Of a stretch of DNA of 64,000 nucleotides, positions 9,114-18,248 are shown piece by piece. Location: positions 1,339,501 through 1,403,500 of the forward strand of contig NZ_CP088245.1 of assembly GCF_021117275.1 (NCBI RefSeq). The letters are read 5' to 3'. Position numbers and translations under genes: made by a program. Under the pieces are notes generated by a model. That model was given only the letters and a program-made list of their open reading frames with translations, made no database searches and had not been told where the DNA came from. This DNA comes from Metabacillus sp. B2-18 (GTDB taxonomy: Bacteria; Bacillota; Bacilli; Bacillales; Bacillaceae). Each line of letters begins with the position of its first letter. Positions within the stretch are counted from its first letter, which is position 1.

Positions 9114-10592
9114 ATGGCAAAAAATTACTTGAAGTCTCCAGATCTATTACCGATATCTCATGATAAAAAGAAAATTGGAGCCGTTGGCTTTTCATTTATA
9201 TGGGTTGGGATGGCTGTTGTATTAGCAGCTTTCGCTATTGGTGGAGCGGGTGTACAAAGCTTATCCTTAGGCTGGGTTGTTATTGCTACTATTATTGCCT
9301 CTTTGGCACTTGGTTTTCTAATGACAATGACAGGTGATATTGGGGTTGAACATGGTTTATCGTTTCCTGTTTATATGAGGGCACCTTTTGGGACAGTGGG
9401 AACACATATACCATCGATTGTTCGTGGTTTTGTCGCATCTTGCTGGTTCGGAGTTAACACATATTTTGGATCAACTGCTATGAACGCGATCTTGGCAACA
9501 ATGGTTGGATTTGATAATTGGTTTGTATGCTTCATTATTTTTGGTGCTCTCCAAGTGGCGAATACAGCGTTAGGGATAAAAGCTGTTGAACGTTTTGCTG
9601 ACTTGGCAGCACCTATCATCATTATTATTTCGGGATGGATGTATTTCACCTTATCAGATCAAGCATTACAACAGGGCCGTGAAGTATGGTCTTGGATTGA
9701 AAGTCCTGTAACAGGAGGGGCTGCAGTTACTGCATTTATCGTTGTTATTATGTCTAATATGGGGTTTTGGGGAACGCTAACAGCTGATATGCCTTCATTA
9801 TCTCGTTTTGTAAAAGCGCCTTTACATGAAAGGAATTGGTTTAAGCGTAATAAAGCGCAAATAGCAGGAAATTTGATTGCATATCCAATCGTTCAAACAT
9901 TTATGGTAATGATCGGTGCCGTTTCTTATGTGGCTGTGTCAAACTATGATCCTGTTGTAGCTTTACAACAATCAGCTAGCGGACTTATTTTAGGTATTCT
10001 TTTATTAATGATTGTGTTTGCTCAATGGTCAACAAATATAACAGCTAACTTAATACCAGCAGCAACAATCTTCTCAAATGTTGGAGGACCGAAAATTCCA
10101 TTTTGGGCAGGTGTTGTCGTTGCAGGAATTGTAGGTGTCATCGTTCAACCTTGGAGTTTGTTTGGAATTATTACACAAATTTTATTAATTATTGGGGGAG
10201 TACTTTCCGCAATTGTTGGAATCTTAATTGCTGATTATTATTTGATTCGTAAGCGTCGGGTAAATGTACCTGATTTATATGAAAGTGATGGACAATACCA
10301 TTACGCAAACGGAATAAACTGGGCAGGTTTAATTTCATGGATTCTTGGAGGAGGAGCTGCCGTCATCTTCGCGAATTACTCGTTTATTGTGGGATTTGTA
10401 GTTGGAGCAATTAGTTATTTGCTTTTAGGGAAGTATTGGTGGTTTGAGAAATATAAACAAGCAGAGTTAACAGATCCTAGCGACGAGAAATATTTAGGAA
10501 TCTCTGTCGGTAGGAATTGGAAAATTGAAGTCGAGCAAGAGGTTGAAACGGATGTTGCTATCTCACCGAATCCAACGGCAGAGAAAGTGTAG
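9114..10592 (+). CDS. NCS1-family permease for nucleobase, hydantoin or allantoin
   Basis: 492 residues with about 12 hydrophobic helices, typical of NCS1 sodium- or proton-coupled transporters (PucI, Mhp1, uracil permeases). The N-terminal pattern SPDLLPISHDKKKIGAVGF and the SFIWVGMAVV segment suit this family, as does the hydrophilic tail after residue 430. Given the neighbours, uracil, thymine or a dihydropyrimidine is the likely substrate, but substrate cannot be read from sequence. The start ATG follows AGGAGGTTATTA. A 19-bp gap leads into the 72-residue gene, so both are probably on one mRNA. Confidence 0.92.
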   Translation: MAKNYLKSPDLLPISHDKKKIGAVGFSFIWVGMAVVLAAFAIGGAGVQSLSLGWVVIATIIASLALGFLMTMTGDIGVEHGLSFPVYMRAPFGTVGTHIPSIVRGFVASCWFGVNTYFGSTAMNAILATMVGFDNWFVCFIIFGALQVANTALGIKAVERFADLAAPIIIIISGWMYFTLSDQALQQGREVWSWIESPVTGGAAVTAFIVVIMSNMGFWGTLTADMPSLSRFVKAPLHERNWFKRNKAQIAGNLIAYPIVQTFMVMIGAVSYVAVSNYDPVVALQQSASGLILGILLLMIVFAQWSTNITANLIPAATIFSNVGGPKIPFWAGVVVAGIVGVIVQPWSLFGIITQILLIIGGVLSAIVGILIADYYLIRKRRVNVPDLYESDGQYHYANGINWAGLISWILGGGAAVIFANYSFIVGFVVGAISYLLLGKYWWFEKYKQAELTDPSDEKYLGISVGRNWKIEVEQEVETDVAISPNPTAEKV

Positions 10593-10611
10593 ACAGGAGG
10601 AATAGAGAATC

Positions 10612-10830
10612 ATGTCTGAATATAAGGAATTTCTACAAGAAAAAGAAAAAATAGATAGCTTATTAGATCAGGGATTTCAGATTGTAGGTGTTATAGAAAA
10701 TGTGAGTGGAGCGTTTGTTACTTTTGAAAAAGGAGATGACGGTGAAAAGGAAGTAAGGCAAATTCAAATTAAAATGGCAGAGGCAAGAAAATATTTTTCA
10801 ACTCTATTATGGATAAAAAAAGCAACATAA
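10612..10830 (+). CDS. Small conserved-looking protein of unknown function (72 aa)
   Basis: A 72-residue soluble protein that I do not recognise. It starts with ATG after a good ACAGGAGGAATAG and follows the permease by 19 bp. It ends just before a strong terminator, so it is the last gene of the pyrimidine transcript. The sequence has a charged helical start (EYKEFLQEKEKIDSLLDQG). A short beta-like stretch with VIENVSGAFVTFEKG follows, then a second helix ending in a basic tail. It lacks Cys and any known catalytic motif. A role tied to pyrimidine uptake or catabolism is inferred only from position. Confidence 0.8.
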   Translation: MSEYKEFLQEKEKIDSLLDQGFQIVGVIENVSGAFVTFEKGDDGEKEVRQIQIKMAEARKYFSTLLWIKKAT

Positions 10831-10838
10831 TCTTTAAT

Positions 10839-10873
10839 AAAACAGGACGATAGATCAAGGTCCTGTTTTTTCT
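10839..10873 (+). terminator. Intrinsic terminator of the pyrimidine operon
   Basis: AAAACAGGAC and GTCCTGTTTT form a perfect 10-bp stem followed by a T-rich run. Confidence 0.9.
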
Positions 10874-10875
10874 AT

Positions 10876-10928
10876 TGTTAGTAAATATTACAACTTCATG
10901 GTTGTTCCATATATTTCTATTTATAATA
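10876..10928 (+). promoter_or_regulatory. Promoter with TnrA/GlnR box for the PucR-type regulator
   Basis: TGTTAGTAAATATTACA (10876-10892) matches the TnrA/GlnR consensus with one mismatch, T for A at position 7. A perfect -10 box TATAAT lies at 10923-10928, 39 bp from the box centre. A TTGTTC or TGGTTG around 10899-10907 may serve as a poor -35. The arrangement fits TnrA activation from about -51. Confidence 0.7.
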
Positions 10929-10960
10929 CTTGTTATTATGATAGAAAAGGTGGTTGGCCA

Positions 10961-12577
10961 ATGAAATCATACATCTCAATTAAAAAAATATTAGAGAGAA
11001 AGCACTTTGAAGAAGCTGAAATTGTTGCTGGTGAAAAAGGATTAGGGCATCAGATAAAATGGGTTCATGTTGTAGAGTCTATTCAAATAAGTAATTTATT
11101 AAAGGGAAGCGAACTTATTTTATCTACTGGTCTTGGTTGGAAGGAAGAGCCTGAACAACTTTTTTCTTTTGTGAGACAATTAATCGATTGTCATGCTGCA
11201 GGTCTATGTATTGAAATGAATACTTATATTAAAGATATTCCACAAAACGTAATAGATTTAGCAAATTCTCATCAATTCCCAATTATATTATTCCATAAAG
11301 AAGTGCTATTTGTAGAAATTACTCACGATATTCATTCCCTCATCATCAATAATCAATATCAACTCCTCTCTGATTTAGAGCAATATTCTCAAATATTAAA
11401 TAAAATGATTATAGAAATAGACCAACATAAAGATGTTTTATTATTCCTTCAGAAATATTTAGATGTACAGGTTTTTGCAGTATTTCATTCTGGGAAAATT
11501 GAAAGCTTTCCTAACATGACAGAAAAACTAAAGCAACAGGTGTTGAACAGAAAAAAGGCTGAGAATAATGAAAGATCAATAACTAAGCCTGTCCAGATCT
11601 TTGGTGATACATATGCAGAGATAACGATTGTTTCTACTGGTCGCCTGCTTAATGATTTCGATTCATTAATCTTAGATCGAACAACAACTGTTCTAGGGCA
11701 ATTTTGGTTAAGAGATTTATATGTGAGTGAAAAAAGAATCGATAGTGAAAAGAATTGGCTGACAGATTGGATAGAAGGGGAGCTAAGGGAAGATGTATTA
11801 GTAGAGCAATTATCGAAGACAGAACAATCTTCTCCGTTTACAGGTGCCGTTGTTTGGGTTTGTAAAATAAAAGAGTTAACAGTAAGAACTGTTAACAAGG
11901 AATTTACCTATTTTAAATTAATGACAAGAACGGTGTTTGAACAATTCGGTTTTCATCTGTATTTCGTTGAAACAAAACAACATTTTGTTGTCATTTCATT
12001 GGATAAACGTAAATCAGATAGCTGGAGGCAAAGGATGATAAAAGCTTTTCAAAGAATTCAGCAACATGACTCATATAATAAAAATACTATACAGGAAATA
12101 CCAGTTGGTGTAGGGCAATATGTAAAGAAAAACATCATGAATATAAACAAAAGCTATCTTTCAGCTAAAAAAACTCTTGAACTTCAAGAATTTGTAGCTG
12201 TTGAAAACAAAAGCATATTTTATCAGGATCTACATTTATATCGGATGTTAACACTTCTTAAAAACCAAGGGGATTTGGAAGAAACTGTTTATGAGTATTT
12301 GGAACCAGTTATTGAATATGATAGAAAGTATAATTGTGAACTATTATCGACATTAAAGGTATATATGGAATGTAATGGATCAAAGCAAGAAACATCAAAA
12401 CGATTATTTATTGTAAGACAAACACTTTATCATCGTATTGAAAAATTAGAGGCAATCTTGGGTGGAAACTTTATGAATTCAAAGAAGAGACTTGAGCTTG
12501 AGTTTATGTTAGTTGCATATGATTACTTAACAACTCATAAAAAAGAAATGCATTTGAAATCTCCGGTAAGATTATAG
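10961..12577 (+). CDS. PucR-family transcriptional regulator
   Basis: 538 residues, close to B. subtilis PucR (about 530). The N-terminal PucR domain (residues 1-125) contains KGSELILSTGLGW. The middle part is variable and the C-terminal helix-turn-helix reads NGSKQETSKRLFIVRQTLYHRIEKLE near residue 485-510. Such proteins sense a catabolic intermediate and activate nearby purine or amino-acid genes. Here the neighbours are pyrimidine genes, so uracil or an intermediate of its breakdown is the likely signal (inference). The ATG at 10961 is used because AAAGGTGG precedes it; the frame is open further upstream without a site. Its promoter carries a TnrA-like box. Confidence 0.92.
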   Translation: MKSYISIKKILERKHFEEAEIVAGEKGLGHQIKWVHVVESIQISNLLKGSELILSTGLGWKEEPEQLFSFVRQLIDCHAAGLCIEMNTYIKDIPQNVIDLANSHQFPIILFHKEVLFVEITHDIHSLIINNQYQLLSDLEQYSQILNKMIIEIDQHKDVLLFLQKYLDVQVFAVFHSGKIESFPNMTEKLKQQVLNRKKAENNERSITKPVQIFGDTYAEITIVSTGRLLNDFDSLILDRTTTVLGQFWLRDLYVSEKRIDSEKNWLTDWIEGELREDVLVEQLSKTEQSSPFTGAVVWVCKIKELTVRTVNKEFTYFKLMTRTVFEQFGFHLYFVETKQHFVVISLDKRKSDSWRQRMIKAFQRIQQHDSYNKNTIQEIPVGVGQYVKKNIMNINKSYLSAKKTLELQEFVAVENKSIFYQDLHLYRMLTLLKNQGDLEETVYEYLEPVIEYDRKYNCELLSTLKVYMECNGSKQETSKRLFIVRQTLYHRIEKLEAILGGNFMNSKKRLELEFMLVAYDYLTTHKKEMHLKSPVRL

Positions 12578-12672
12578 TTTTAACAATTTATTAATATAAA
12601 TAAATTATATCATAGTGTAAATACTAATATTTGTAAAATGAAATTTTCAACTAAAATAAGGAGGGTGTTAAC

Positions 12673-12822
12673 ATGAATCAAAAGCCTTTACATTACGATG
12701 GTAGTATTCCTTTTGCCTATGAAACAACAAATGAAGCAACTTTAACAGAAGCTTATGAAATGACAGATGAAGTAAGAAAAACTATTGGAGCAAATCCTTA
12801 TACTTTTAACGAAACGGAATAA
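12673..12822 (+). CDS. 49-residue protein of unknown function
   Basis: A short reading frame, ATG to TAA, behind a near-ideal AAGGAGGGTG and ended by a perfect terminator, which together make it a convincing gene despite its size. The product is acidic, starts MNQKPLHYDGSIPFAYE and has a Thr/Glu-rich middle. It ends NPYTFNETE, without Cys or a membrane segment. I do not recognise it. It lies between the PucR-type regulator and azoreductase genes inside the pyrimidine-catabolic region and is probably transcribed alone. Confidence 0.72.
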   Translation: MNQKPLHYDGSIPFAYETTNEATLTEAYEMTDEVRKTIGANPYTFNETE

Positions 12823-12827
12823 ACTTG

Positions 12828-12877
12828 AAAGGATTTGTTTTCTAACTGAAGCAAATCCTTTAAAAATGCTTTTTTTC
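12828..12877 (+). terminator. Intrinsic terminator after the 49-residue gene
   Basis: AAAGGATTTG and CAAATCCTTT form a perfect 10-bp stem; a seven-T run follows 8 nt later. Confidence 0.8.
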
Positions 12878-12978
12878 GCCTTATAACGAGACTTTTTAAA
12901 ATTAGGACAATCTTAAATGATTATTTTTTATGTTTTCGTTCAAACTAAAATGACTACATAAAGAAAGGTAGATTAGAT

Positions 12979-13614
12979 ATGGCAAAAGTATTGTATATTA
13001 CTGCTCACCCTCATGATGATAAAGTCTCGTTCAGTATGGCAGCAGGTAAGGCATTTATTGATTCTTATAAAGAATCAAATCCAAATGATGAGATCGTGCA
13101 CATTGATTTATACAAAGAGCATATTCCTCACATTGATGTTGATGTATTTAGTGGTTGGGGAAAACTCCAAACAGGTAAAGGCTTTGAAGAATTATCTGAT
13201 GATGAAAAAGCAAAGGTCAGTCGTCTTAATGAATTATGTGAGCAATTTATAAATGGAGACAAATATGTATTTGTCACTCCGTTTTGGAATTTTTCATTTC
13301 CTCCTGTAATGAAAGCGTATATTGATTCTGTTGCAGTATCAGGAAAAACTTTTAAATATACGGAGCAAGGCCCTGTTGGGTTATTAACAGATAAAAAAGC
13401 TCTTCACATTCAAGCAAGAGGTGGCATTTATTCAGAAGGTCCGGCAGCAGAAGTTGAAATGGGACATCGTTACCTTACCGTTATTATGAATTTCTTTGGC
13501 GTACCTTCATTTGAAGGATTATTTATTGAAGGTCATGCAGCAATGCCAGATAAAGCGGAAGAAATTAAACAGAATGGAATTGCCCGTGCAAAGGATTTAG
13601 CAAAAACATTTTAA
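12979..13614 (+). CDS. azoR: FMN-dependent NADH-azoreductase
   Basis: 211 residues, typical of the AzoR flavodoxin-like quinone and azo reductases. The N-terminal phosphate-binding loop for FMN reads [13 protein letters not shown]. The flavin-contacting [18 protein letters not shown] is near residues 96-113 and a further FMN loop, [11 protein letters not shown], is near 142. The enzyme performs two-electron reduction of quinones and azo compounds with NADH and protects against quinone stress. The start ATG is preceded by AAAGAAAGGTAG. It appears monocistronic, with terminators on both sides. No direct role in pyrimidine breakdown is evident. Confidence 0.93.
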   Translation: MAKVLYITAHPHDDKVSFSMAAGKAFIDSYKESNPNDEIVHIDLYKEHIPHIDVDVFSGWGKLQTGKGFEELSDDEKAKVSRLNELCEQFINGDKYVFVTPFWNFSFPPVMKAYIDSVAVSGKTFKYTEQGPVGLLTDKKALHIQARGGIYSEGPAAEVEMGHRYLTVIMNFFGVPSFEGLFIEGHAAMPDKAEEIKQNGIARAKDLAKTF

Positions 13615-13650
13615 TTAAGCTCCTTTAAGTTGAATAGGTCTCAATATTTT

Positions 13651-13682
13651 AAGAGGATACCATTTGCGGTATCTTCTTTTTT
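13651..13682 (+). terminator. Intrinsic terminator of azoR
   Basis: AAGAGGATACC pairs with GGTATCTTCTT (one G-U pair) across an ATTTGC loop and is followed by a T run. Confidence 0.85.
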
Positions 13683-13799
13683 GTATCCACCAAAATGTAG
13701 CATGATCGAGACATGTTGCTTTACAAAATGTCTAATGAACGAGTCTTTTTAATAATTGATAATAGGTTTATAACATGAGTCTAAAGGGAGGAGTATACA

Positions 13800-15263
13800 A
13801 TGACAATTGTAAACGCAACATCACCAATAAAAAATTATGTTAATGGTAAATGGGTTTCTGCTAAAGGGAAATATGTAGCCGAGGTACACAACCCAGCCAA
13901 TAGCGAAAAAATTGCGACGGTGCCTCTTTCGACAAAAGAAGATGTTGATCAAGCAGTGAAGTCTGCGAAAGTAGCGTTTCAAACATGGAGAAATGTTCCT
14001 GTGCCAAAACGTGCCAGGCTTTTATTTAAATATCACCATCTGTTAATGGAAAATCATGAGAAATTAGCAAAATTAATTGTTTTAGAGAACGGAAAAGCAT
14101 TTAATGAAGCATATGGTGAGGTGCAACGTGGAATTGAATGTGTTGAATTCGCAACAGGTGCTCCAAGTCTTATGATGGGAGAATCACTTTCCAACATAGC
14201 AGAAGAAATAGATTCAGAGATGTTTCGGTATCCTCTTGGAGTTGTTGGAGGAATTTCCCCATTTAATTTTCCGATGATGGTCCCGCTTTGGATGTTTCCT
14301 TTAGCGATAGCATGTGGAAACACTTTTGTTTTAAAACCTTCAGAGAGAACACCTTTGTTAGCAAATAGGTTAGTAGAGCTGTTTACAGAAGCTGGTGCTC
14401 CTCCTGGAGTATTAAATATCGTTCATGGTTCTCATGAGGTCGTAAATGGAATGCTACAACATCCAGATATTTCGGCTATATCATTTGTAGGGTCACAGCC
14501 TGTTGCGAAGTATGTTTACGAACAAGCTGCTATGAATGGTAAAAGAGTTCAAGCCTTATCTGGTGCGAAAAATCATCATATTGTTATGAGGGATGCAAAC
14601 ATAGATAAAGCAGTACAACACATTATTGGGTCCGCATTCGGAAGTGCGGGACAGCGTTGTATGGCATGTAGTGCAGTTGTCATCATTGGAGAAGGAAAAG
14701 AGTTTGTATCAAAACTAAAACAAAAGGCTGATGAATTAATTCTTGGTAATGGATTGGATGAGGAAGTTCTTTTAACTCCTATTATTAGAGCATCGCATCG
14801 TGAAAAGGTTCTTTCGTATATTGAATTAAGCATTGAAGAGGGTGCGAAATTAATACGAGATGGAAGGGCGGAAATAGATAACAAAAAAGAAGGCTATTTC
14901 TTAGGTGCTACCATTTTTGATGGAGTGACACCTGATATGACCATCGCAAAAGAAGAAATTTTTGCACCTGTATTAAGTTTACTTCACGCGGAAAACTTAG
15001 ATGAAGCTTTAGAATACTTACGGCAATCGAGGTATGGAAATGGCGCAACGATTTATACAAAGGATGCAAAGGCAATTCGGCAGTTTCGAGAAGAAGCTGA
15101 CGCAGGTATGTTAGGAATCAATGTTGGTGTTCCGGCAACAATGGCTTTCTTTCCTTTTTCTGGTTGGAAAGATTCTTTTTATGGTGACCTACATGTTAAT
15201 GGGAAGGATGGAGTAAATTTTTATACACGAAAAAAGATGATAACATCGCGATTTGATTTTTAA
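13800..15263 (+). CDS. mmsA: CoA-acylating (methyl)malonate-semialdehyde dehydrogenase
   Basis: 487 residues of the aldehyde dehydrogenase superfamily, MmsA/IolA branch. The oxyanion motif [18 protein letters not shown] is near residue 155 and the catalytic Cys lies in [11 protein letters not shown] near 285. Where ordinary ALDHs carry the base Glu, the sequence reads LSGAKNHH, as expected for the CoA-dependent branch. It converts malonate semialdehyde with CoA and NAD to acetyl-CoA and CO2. This is the last step of beta-alanine breakdown and fits the aminotransferase that follows 112 bp downstream. The RBS is AAGGGAGG. TTACAAAATG occurs at 13721 in the upstream region, as in front of preT. 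Confidence 0.93.
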   Translation: MTIVNATSPIKNYVNGKWVSAKGKYVAEVHNPANSEKIATVPLSTKEDVDQAVKSAKVAFQTWRNVPVPKRARLLFKYHHLLMENHEKLAKLIVLENGKAFNEAYGEVQRGIECVEFATGAPSLMMGESLSNIAEEIDSEMFRYPLGVVGGISPFNFPMMVPLWMFPLAIACGNTFVLKPSERTPLLANRLVELFTEAGAPPGVLNIVHGSHEVVNGMLQHPDISAISFVGSQPVAKYVYEQAAMNGKRVQALSGAKNHHIVMRDANIDKAVQHIIGSAFGSAGQRCMACSAVVIIGEGKEFVSKLKQKADELILGNGLDEEVLLTPIIRASHREKVLSYIELSIEEGAKLIRDGRAEIDNKKEGYFLGATIFDGVTPDMTIAKEEIFAPVLSLLHAENLDEALEYLRQSRYGNGATIYTKDAKAIRQFREEADAGMLGINVGVPATMAFFPFSGWKDSFYGDLHVNGKDGVNFYTRKKMITSRFDF

Positions 15264-15375
15264 AGCTAGTAACTTAAGTGGTTGTTAGCCATTTGGTAAA
15301 GGCTGAGCATATTAAGGGTCGCATAAATGAAGGCCAACAGAAAAGATAGCCTTCAAGATTAGTAGGAGGATGGAT

Positions 15376-16737
15376 ATGAATTCCATTAACATGGCAAAAG
15401 ATGATCTTAAAACAAAAGATGAAAAATATATTTGGCATTCAATGAAGTCATACCAGCCTGATGCAACAATGATTGTAAAAGAAGCAAATGGTGTGTGGAT
15501 TACAGATATCAATGGAAAAAAATATTTAGATGCAATGGCCGGCTTATGGTGTGTAAATATCGGTCATGGGAGAGAGGAATTAGCTGAAGCTGCGTATGAG
15601 CAATTAAAAAAATTAGCATATTTTCCGCTAACGCAAAGTCATACTCCAGCTATTGAGCTTTCTGAAAAGTTAAATTCATTGCTTGGAGGAGATTATGTTA
15701 TCTTCTTTTCAAATAGTGGATCTGAAGCTAATGAAGTAGCCTTCAAAATTGCTCGACAATATCATCAACAAACAGGAGAACATAATCGATTCAAGATCAT
15801 TTCAAGATATCGGGCATATCATGGAAACACTGCGGGGGCATTAGCTGCAACTGGTCAGGCACAACGTAAGTATCGATATGAACCATTGGCACCTGGTTTT
15901 ATTCATGTTCCACCACCTGATTCCTATCGAAAACCAGAGCACCCATCCTGTTCCCCTCGGGAGTTACCGTCCGTTCAAGCCATTGAACAGGTGATGACAT
16001 GGGAATTAAACGAAACGATTGCAGCTGTCATTATGGAACCAATTATTACTGGGGGTGGCATTTTAATTCCTCCTGAACAGTACATGAGAGGTGTAAAAGA
16101 GGTATGTGAAGAAAGTGGTGCCCTCTTAATTGTTGATGAAGTTATTTGTGGTTTTGGTCGTACAGGTGAGGCATTTGGATTTCAGAACTATGGTGTACAG
16201 CCTGATATCATCACGATGGCAAAAGGAATCACCAGTGCTTATCTTCCTTTATCTGCAACGGCTGTTAAAAAAGAGATTTACGAAGCATTTAAAGGGACGG
16301 ATGAATATGATTATCTTCGTCACGTAAATACATTTGGGGGGAACCCAGCCGCTTGCGCATTAGCATTAAAAAATCTCGAAATTATGGAAAGAGAAAAGCT
16401 GTTCTCTCGTTCAAAGGAAATAGGAGCACATTCGTTAAGTGCTTTAAAGACAAAACTGCAACATCATCCACTAGTAGGAGATATCAGAGGAAAAGGATTA
16501 TTAATTGGGATAGAGCTTATTTCTGATAAATGCACCAAAACACCGCTTGAAGTCTCTTATGTGAATCAGGTAATCTCAGGATGTAAAGAAAAAGGACTTA
16601 TCGTCGGTAAAAATGGAGCAACCGTAGCTGGTTATAATAATGTTCTTACTTTGTCTCCACCACTTAGTATAGAATTAGAGGATGTTCAATTTATGATTGA
16701 AACAATTGTTGAGGAAATAAACAAATTGCACGTATAA
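15376..16737 (+). CDS. Class III aminotransferase, probable beta-alanine:pyruvate transaminase
   Basis: 453 residues, omega-amino acid aminotransferase family. The PLP-binding Lys lies in DIITMAKGITSAYLPLSA near residue 282, preceded by the Asp of LIVDEVICGFGRTG. SNSGSEANEVAFKIAR near residue 115 binds the cofactor phosphate. The product of beta-alanine transamination is malonate semialdehyde, the substrate of the dehydrogenase encoded just upstream, which supports the assignment. The second ATG (15376) is chosen because AGGAGG touches the first (15370). A strong terminator ends the unit. The exact amino donor cannot be proven by sequence. Confidence 0.88.
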   Translation: MNSINMAKDDLKTKDEKYIWHSMKSYQPDATMIVKEANGVWITDINGKKYLDAMAGLWCVNIGHGREELAEAAYEQLKKLAYFPLTQSHTPAIELSEKLNSLLGGDYVIFFSNSGSEANEVAFKIARQYHQQTGEHNRFKIISRYRAYHGNTAGALAATGQAQRKYRYEPLAPGFIHVPPPDSYRKPEHPSCSPRELPSVQAIEQVMTWELNETIAAVIMEPIITGGGILIPPEQYMRGVKEVCEESGALLIVDEVICGFGRTGEAFGFQNYGVQPDIITMAKGITSAYLPLSATAVKKEIYEAFKGTDEYDYLRHVNTFGGNPAACALALKNLEIMEREKLFSRSKEIGAHSLSALKTKLQHHPLVGDIRGKGLLIGIELISDKCTKTPLEVSYVNQVISGCKEKGLIVGKNGATVAGYNNVLTLSPPLSIELEDVQFMIETIVEEINKLHV

Positions 16738-16749
16738 AATATGAAGGAG

Positions 16750-16783
16750 GACAGACTCGGTAATAGTGGTCTGTCTTTTTTTC
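16750..16783 (+). terminator. Intrinsic terminator after the aminotransferase
   Basis: GACAGAC and GTCTGTC form a 7-bp stem followed directly by seven T. Confidence 0.8.
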
Positions 16784-16876
16784 GTTAAATGATTGGCAAG
16801 ATTAGGTTATTTCCATTAGTGAAAAGCTAGACCTTGTCAGAAATTTTACACATGCCGTTTAAAGGCGAAGAAACCG

Positions 16877-16928
16877 TGTTAGATTATATAACACGGTCAT
16901 TGCATGCACCTTTTATCCCATTTATACT
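16877..16928 (+). promoter_or_regulatory. Promoter with TnrA/GlnR box for the guanidine-I ABC operon
   Basis: TGTTAGATTATATAACA (16877-16893) matches TGTNANAWWWTNTNACA at all fixed positions and sits within a longer 9-bp inverted repeat (ACCGTGTTA with TAACACGGT). A -10 box TATACT lies at 16923-16928, 38 bp from the box centre. A weak -35, TTGCAT, is at 16900-16905 with a 17-bp spacer. A second possible promoter, TTGATA-17-TACTAA, is at 16929-16957. Confidence 0.75.
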
Positions 16929-16942
16929 TTGATATATCAAAG
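16927..16942 (+). repeat. 16-bp perfect palindrome at the riboswitch promoter
   Basis: CTTTGATATATCAAAG reads the same on both strands. It covers the end of the -10 box of one promoter and the -35 of the other, a position suited to a repressor. The cognate protein is not known. Confidence 0.5.
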
Positions 16943-16965
16943 CAATCATTTTACTAACTTTATAA

Positions 16966-17118
16966 AGGTTCTCTATGATCTGAGAACGAAAAAGCTGCCT
17001 AGGGTTCCGTTGGGTTTACCAAGCTGGTCCGAGAGGGAGCGTATAGAAGCTATCCGTTTCTATATACACGGAAGGACAAAAGCCTGGGAGACGACCTCTC
17101 CTAGGCTTTTTATTTTTC
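16966..17118 (+). promoter_or_regulatory. Guanidine-I riboswitch (ykkC/yxkD) with terminator platform, copy 1
   Basis: Conserved ykkC elements appear in order: CTAGGGTTCCG, GGTCCGAGAG, ATACACGGAAGGA and AAAAGCCTGGGAGA. The last element is also the 5' arm of an intrinsic terminator, since TCTCCTAGGCTTTT follows with a T run to 17118. Ligand binding by the aptamer would use the arm and prevent termination, giving an ON switch. It precedes an ABC importer, and the second copy precedes guanidine-degrading genes, which supports guanidine rather than the ppGpp or PRPP subclasses. The switch and its promoter account for the 485-bp gap 16738-17222. Confidence 0.93.
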
Positions 17119-17222
17119 CTCTTTTTATAATTTGAAAATTCCTAATATTCAACCAAATAAATGGAAGGAGAACTTAAGTAATGTACGACTCTACCAAAAT
17201 TAAAAAAACAGGAGTGAGAAGC

Positions 17223-18227
17223 ATGAAGAAACCATTTAACATACTTTTGTCATTATTGTTTGTCTTTTTATTAGCAGCTTGTGGAAATTCTAGTGAAGAG
17301 GCAAGTGGAGATAGCTCTAAAAGTGAACCAATAAAAATTGGGTTCAGTGCATTACCTAGCTGGTACTTATGGCATCTAGTCGAAGAAAAAGGATTCTTTG
17401 AAAAACATGGTGTTGATGTTGAATTAGTTTATTTTCCGGTTTATGCTGATTCCTTATCTGCCTTAAACACTGGAGAAATTGATGGAAACAGCCAAGCGCT
17501 AATTGACACAATTGCCCCACTTGAAAACGGTATTGAACTTAAATCGATTTTCATAACAGATAACTCAAACGGTGGAGATGGCCTAGTAGCAACAAAGGAT
17601 ATTCAATCTGTTGAAGATTTAAAAGGTAAGAAAGTTGGAACAGAAATTGGTACGATTGAGCATTTCTTTATGTTAACAGCACTTGAACAGGCTGGCTTAA
17701 AGGAATCTGATGTGAATTTTACTAACCTTACTGTTCAAGATGCAGGGACAACATTTATTGCTGGAAATTTAGATGCAGCTGGATTATGGGAGCCATTCCT
17801 TAGTACTGCTGAAACAGAAGGAAATGGACATAAATTAATAACCTCAGCAGAATTCCCGGGTCTTATTGCAGATCTCTTTGTAGCTCGCAAGGAAATCGCA
17901 GAAAACCGTCAAGAAGATCTTGAAAAAATAACGGCTGCTTGGTTTGAAGCAGTGAACTATTATTCAGAAAATGAAGAAGAATCGCTTGAGATTATTGCTG
18001 AAGCTGCCGGTATTACGGTTGATGAACTTGCTATTGGAATGGAAGGGTTTGACTTATTCACACCTGAGCAAAACCTTGCTTCTTTTGAAAAATCAGACAG
18101 CTATAAATCTATTGAATATACGGCCGAGGAAAATGCAAAATTTCTTCAAAAATTAGAGTTTATAAAAGAAATTCCAGATATGACATTATTACTTGACTCT
18201 AGTTTTATTGAAAATAGTCATGAGTAG
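17223..18227 (+). CDS. ABC transporter substrate-binding lipoprotein (SsuA/NrtA type)
   Basis: 334 residues. The N-terminus MKKPFNILLSLLFVFLLAACG is a lipoprotein signal with a LAAC lipobox, so the mature protein is anchored by Cys on the outer face of the membrane. The rest is an SBP of the nitrate, sulfonate and taurine group (FSALPSWYLWHLVEEKGFFEKHGVDVEL). It is the first gene behind the guanidine-I riboswitch, so guanidine or a guanidino compound is the inferred ligand. The ATG at 17223 has AGGAGTGAGAAGC before it. An in-frame ATG at 17181 with GGAGAAC would add 14 residues and cannot be excluded. Confidence 0.9.
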   Translation: MKKPFNILLSLLFVFLLAACGNSSEEASGDSSKSEPIKIGFSALPSWYLWHLVEEKGFFEKHGVDVELVYFPVYADSLSALNTGEIDGNSQALIDTIAPLENGIELKSIFITDNSNGGDGLVATKDIQSVEDLKGKKVGTEIGTIEHFFMLTALEQAGLKESDVNFTNLTVQDAGTTFIAGNLDAAGLWEPFLSTAETEGNGHKLITSAEFPGLIADLFVARKEIAENRQEDLEKITAAWFEAVNYYSENEEESLEIIAEAAGITVDELAIGMEGFDLFTPEQNLASFEKSDSYKSIEYTAEENAKFLQKLEFIKEIPDMTLLLDSSFIENSHE

Positions 18228-18248
18228 AACCGGAAAGAGGTGACAAAT

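Noticed and set aside
16836..16852. TGTCAGAAATTTTACA as a further TnrA box
   Set aside because: It is one base short of the 17-bp spacing and far from any promoter.
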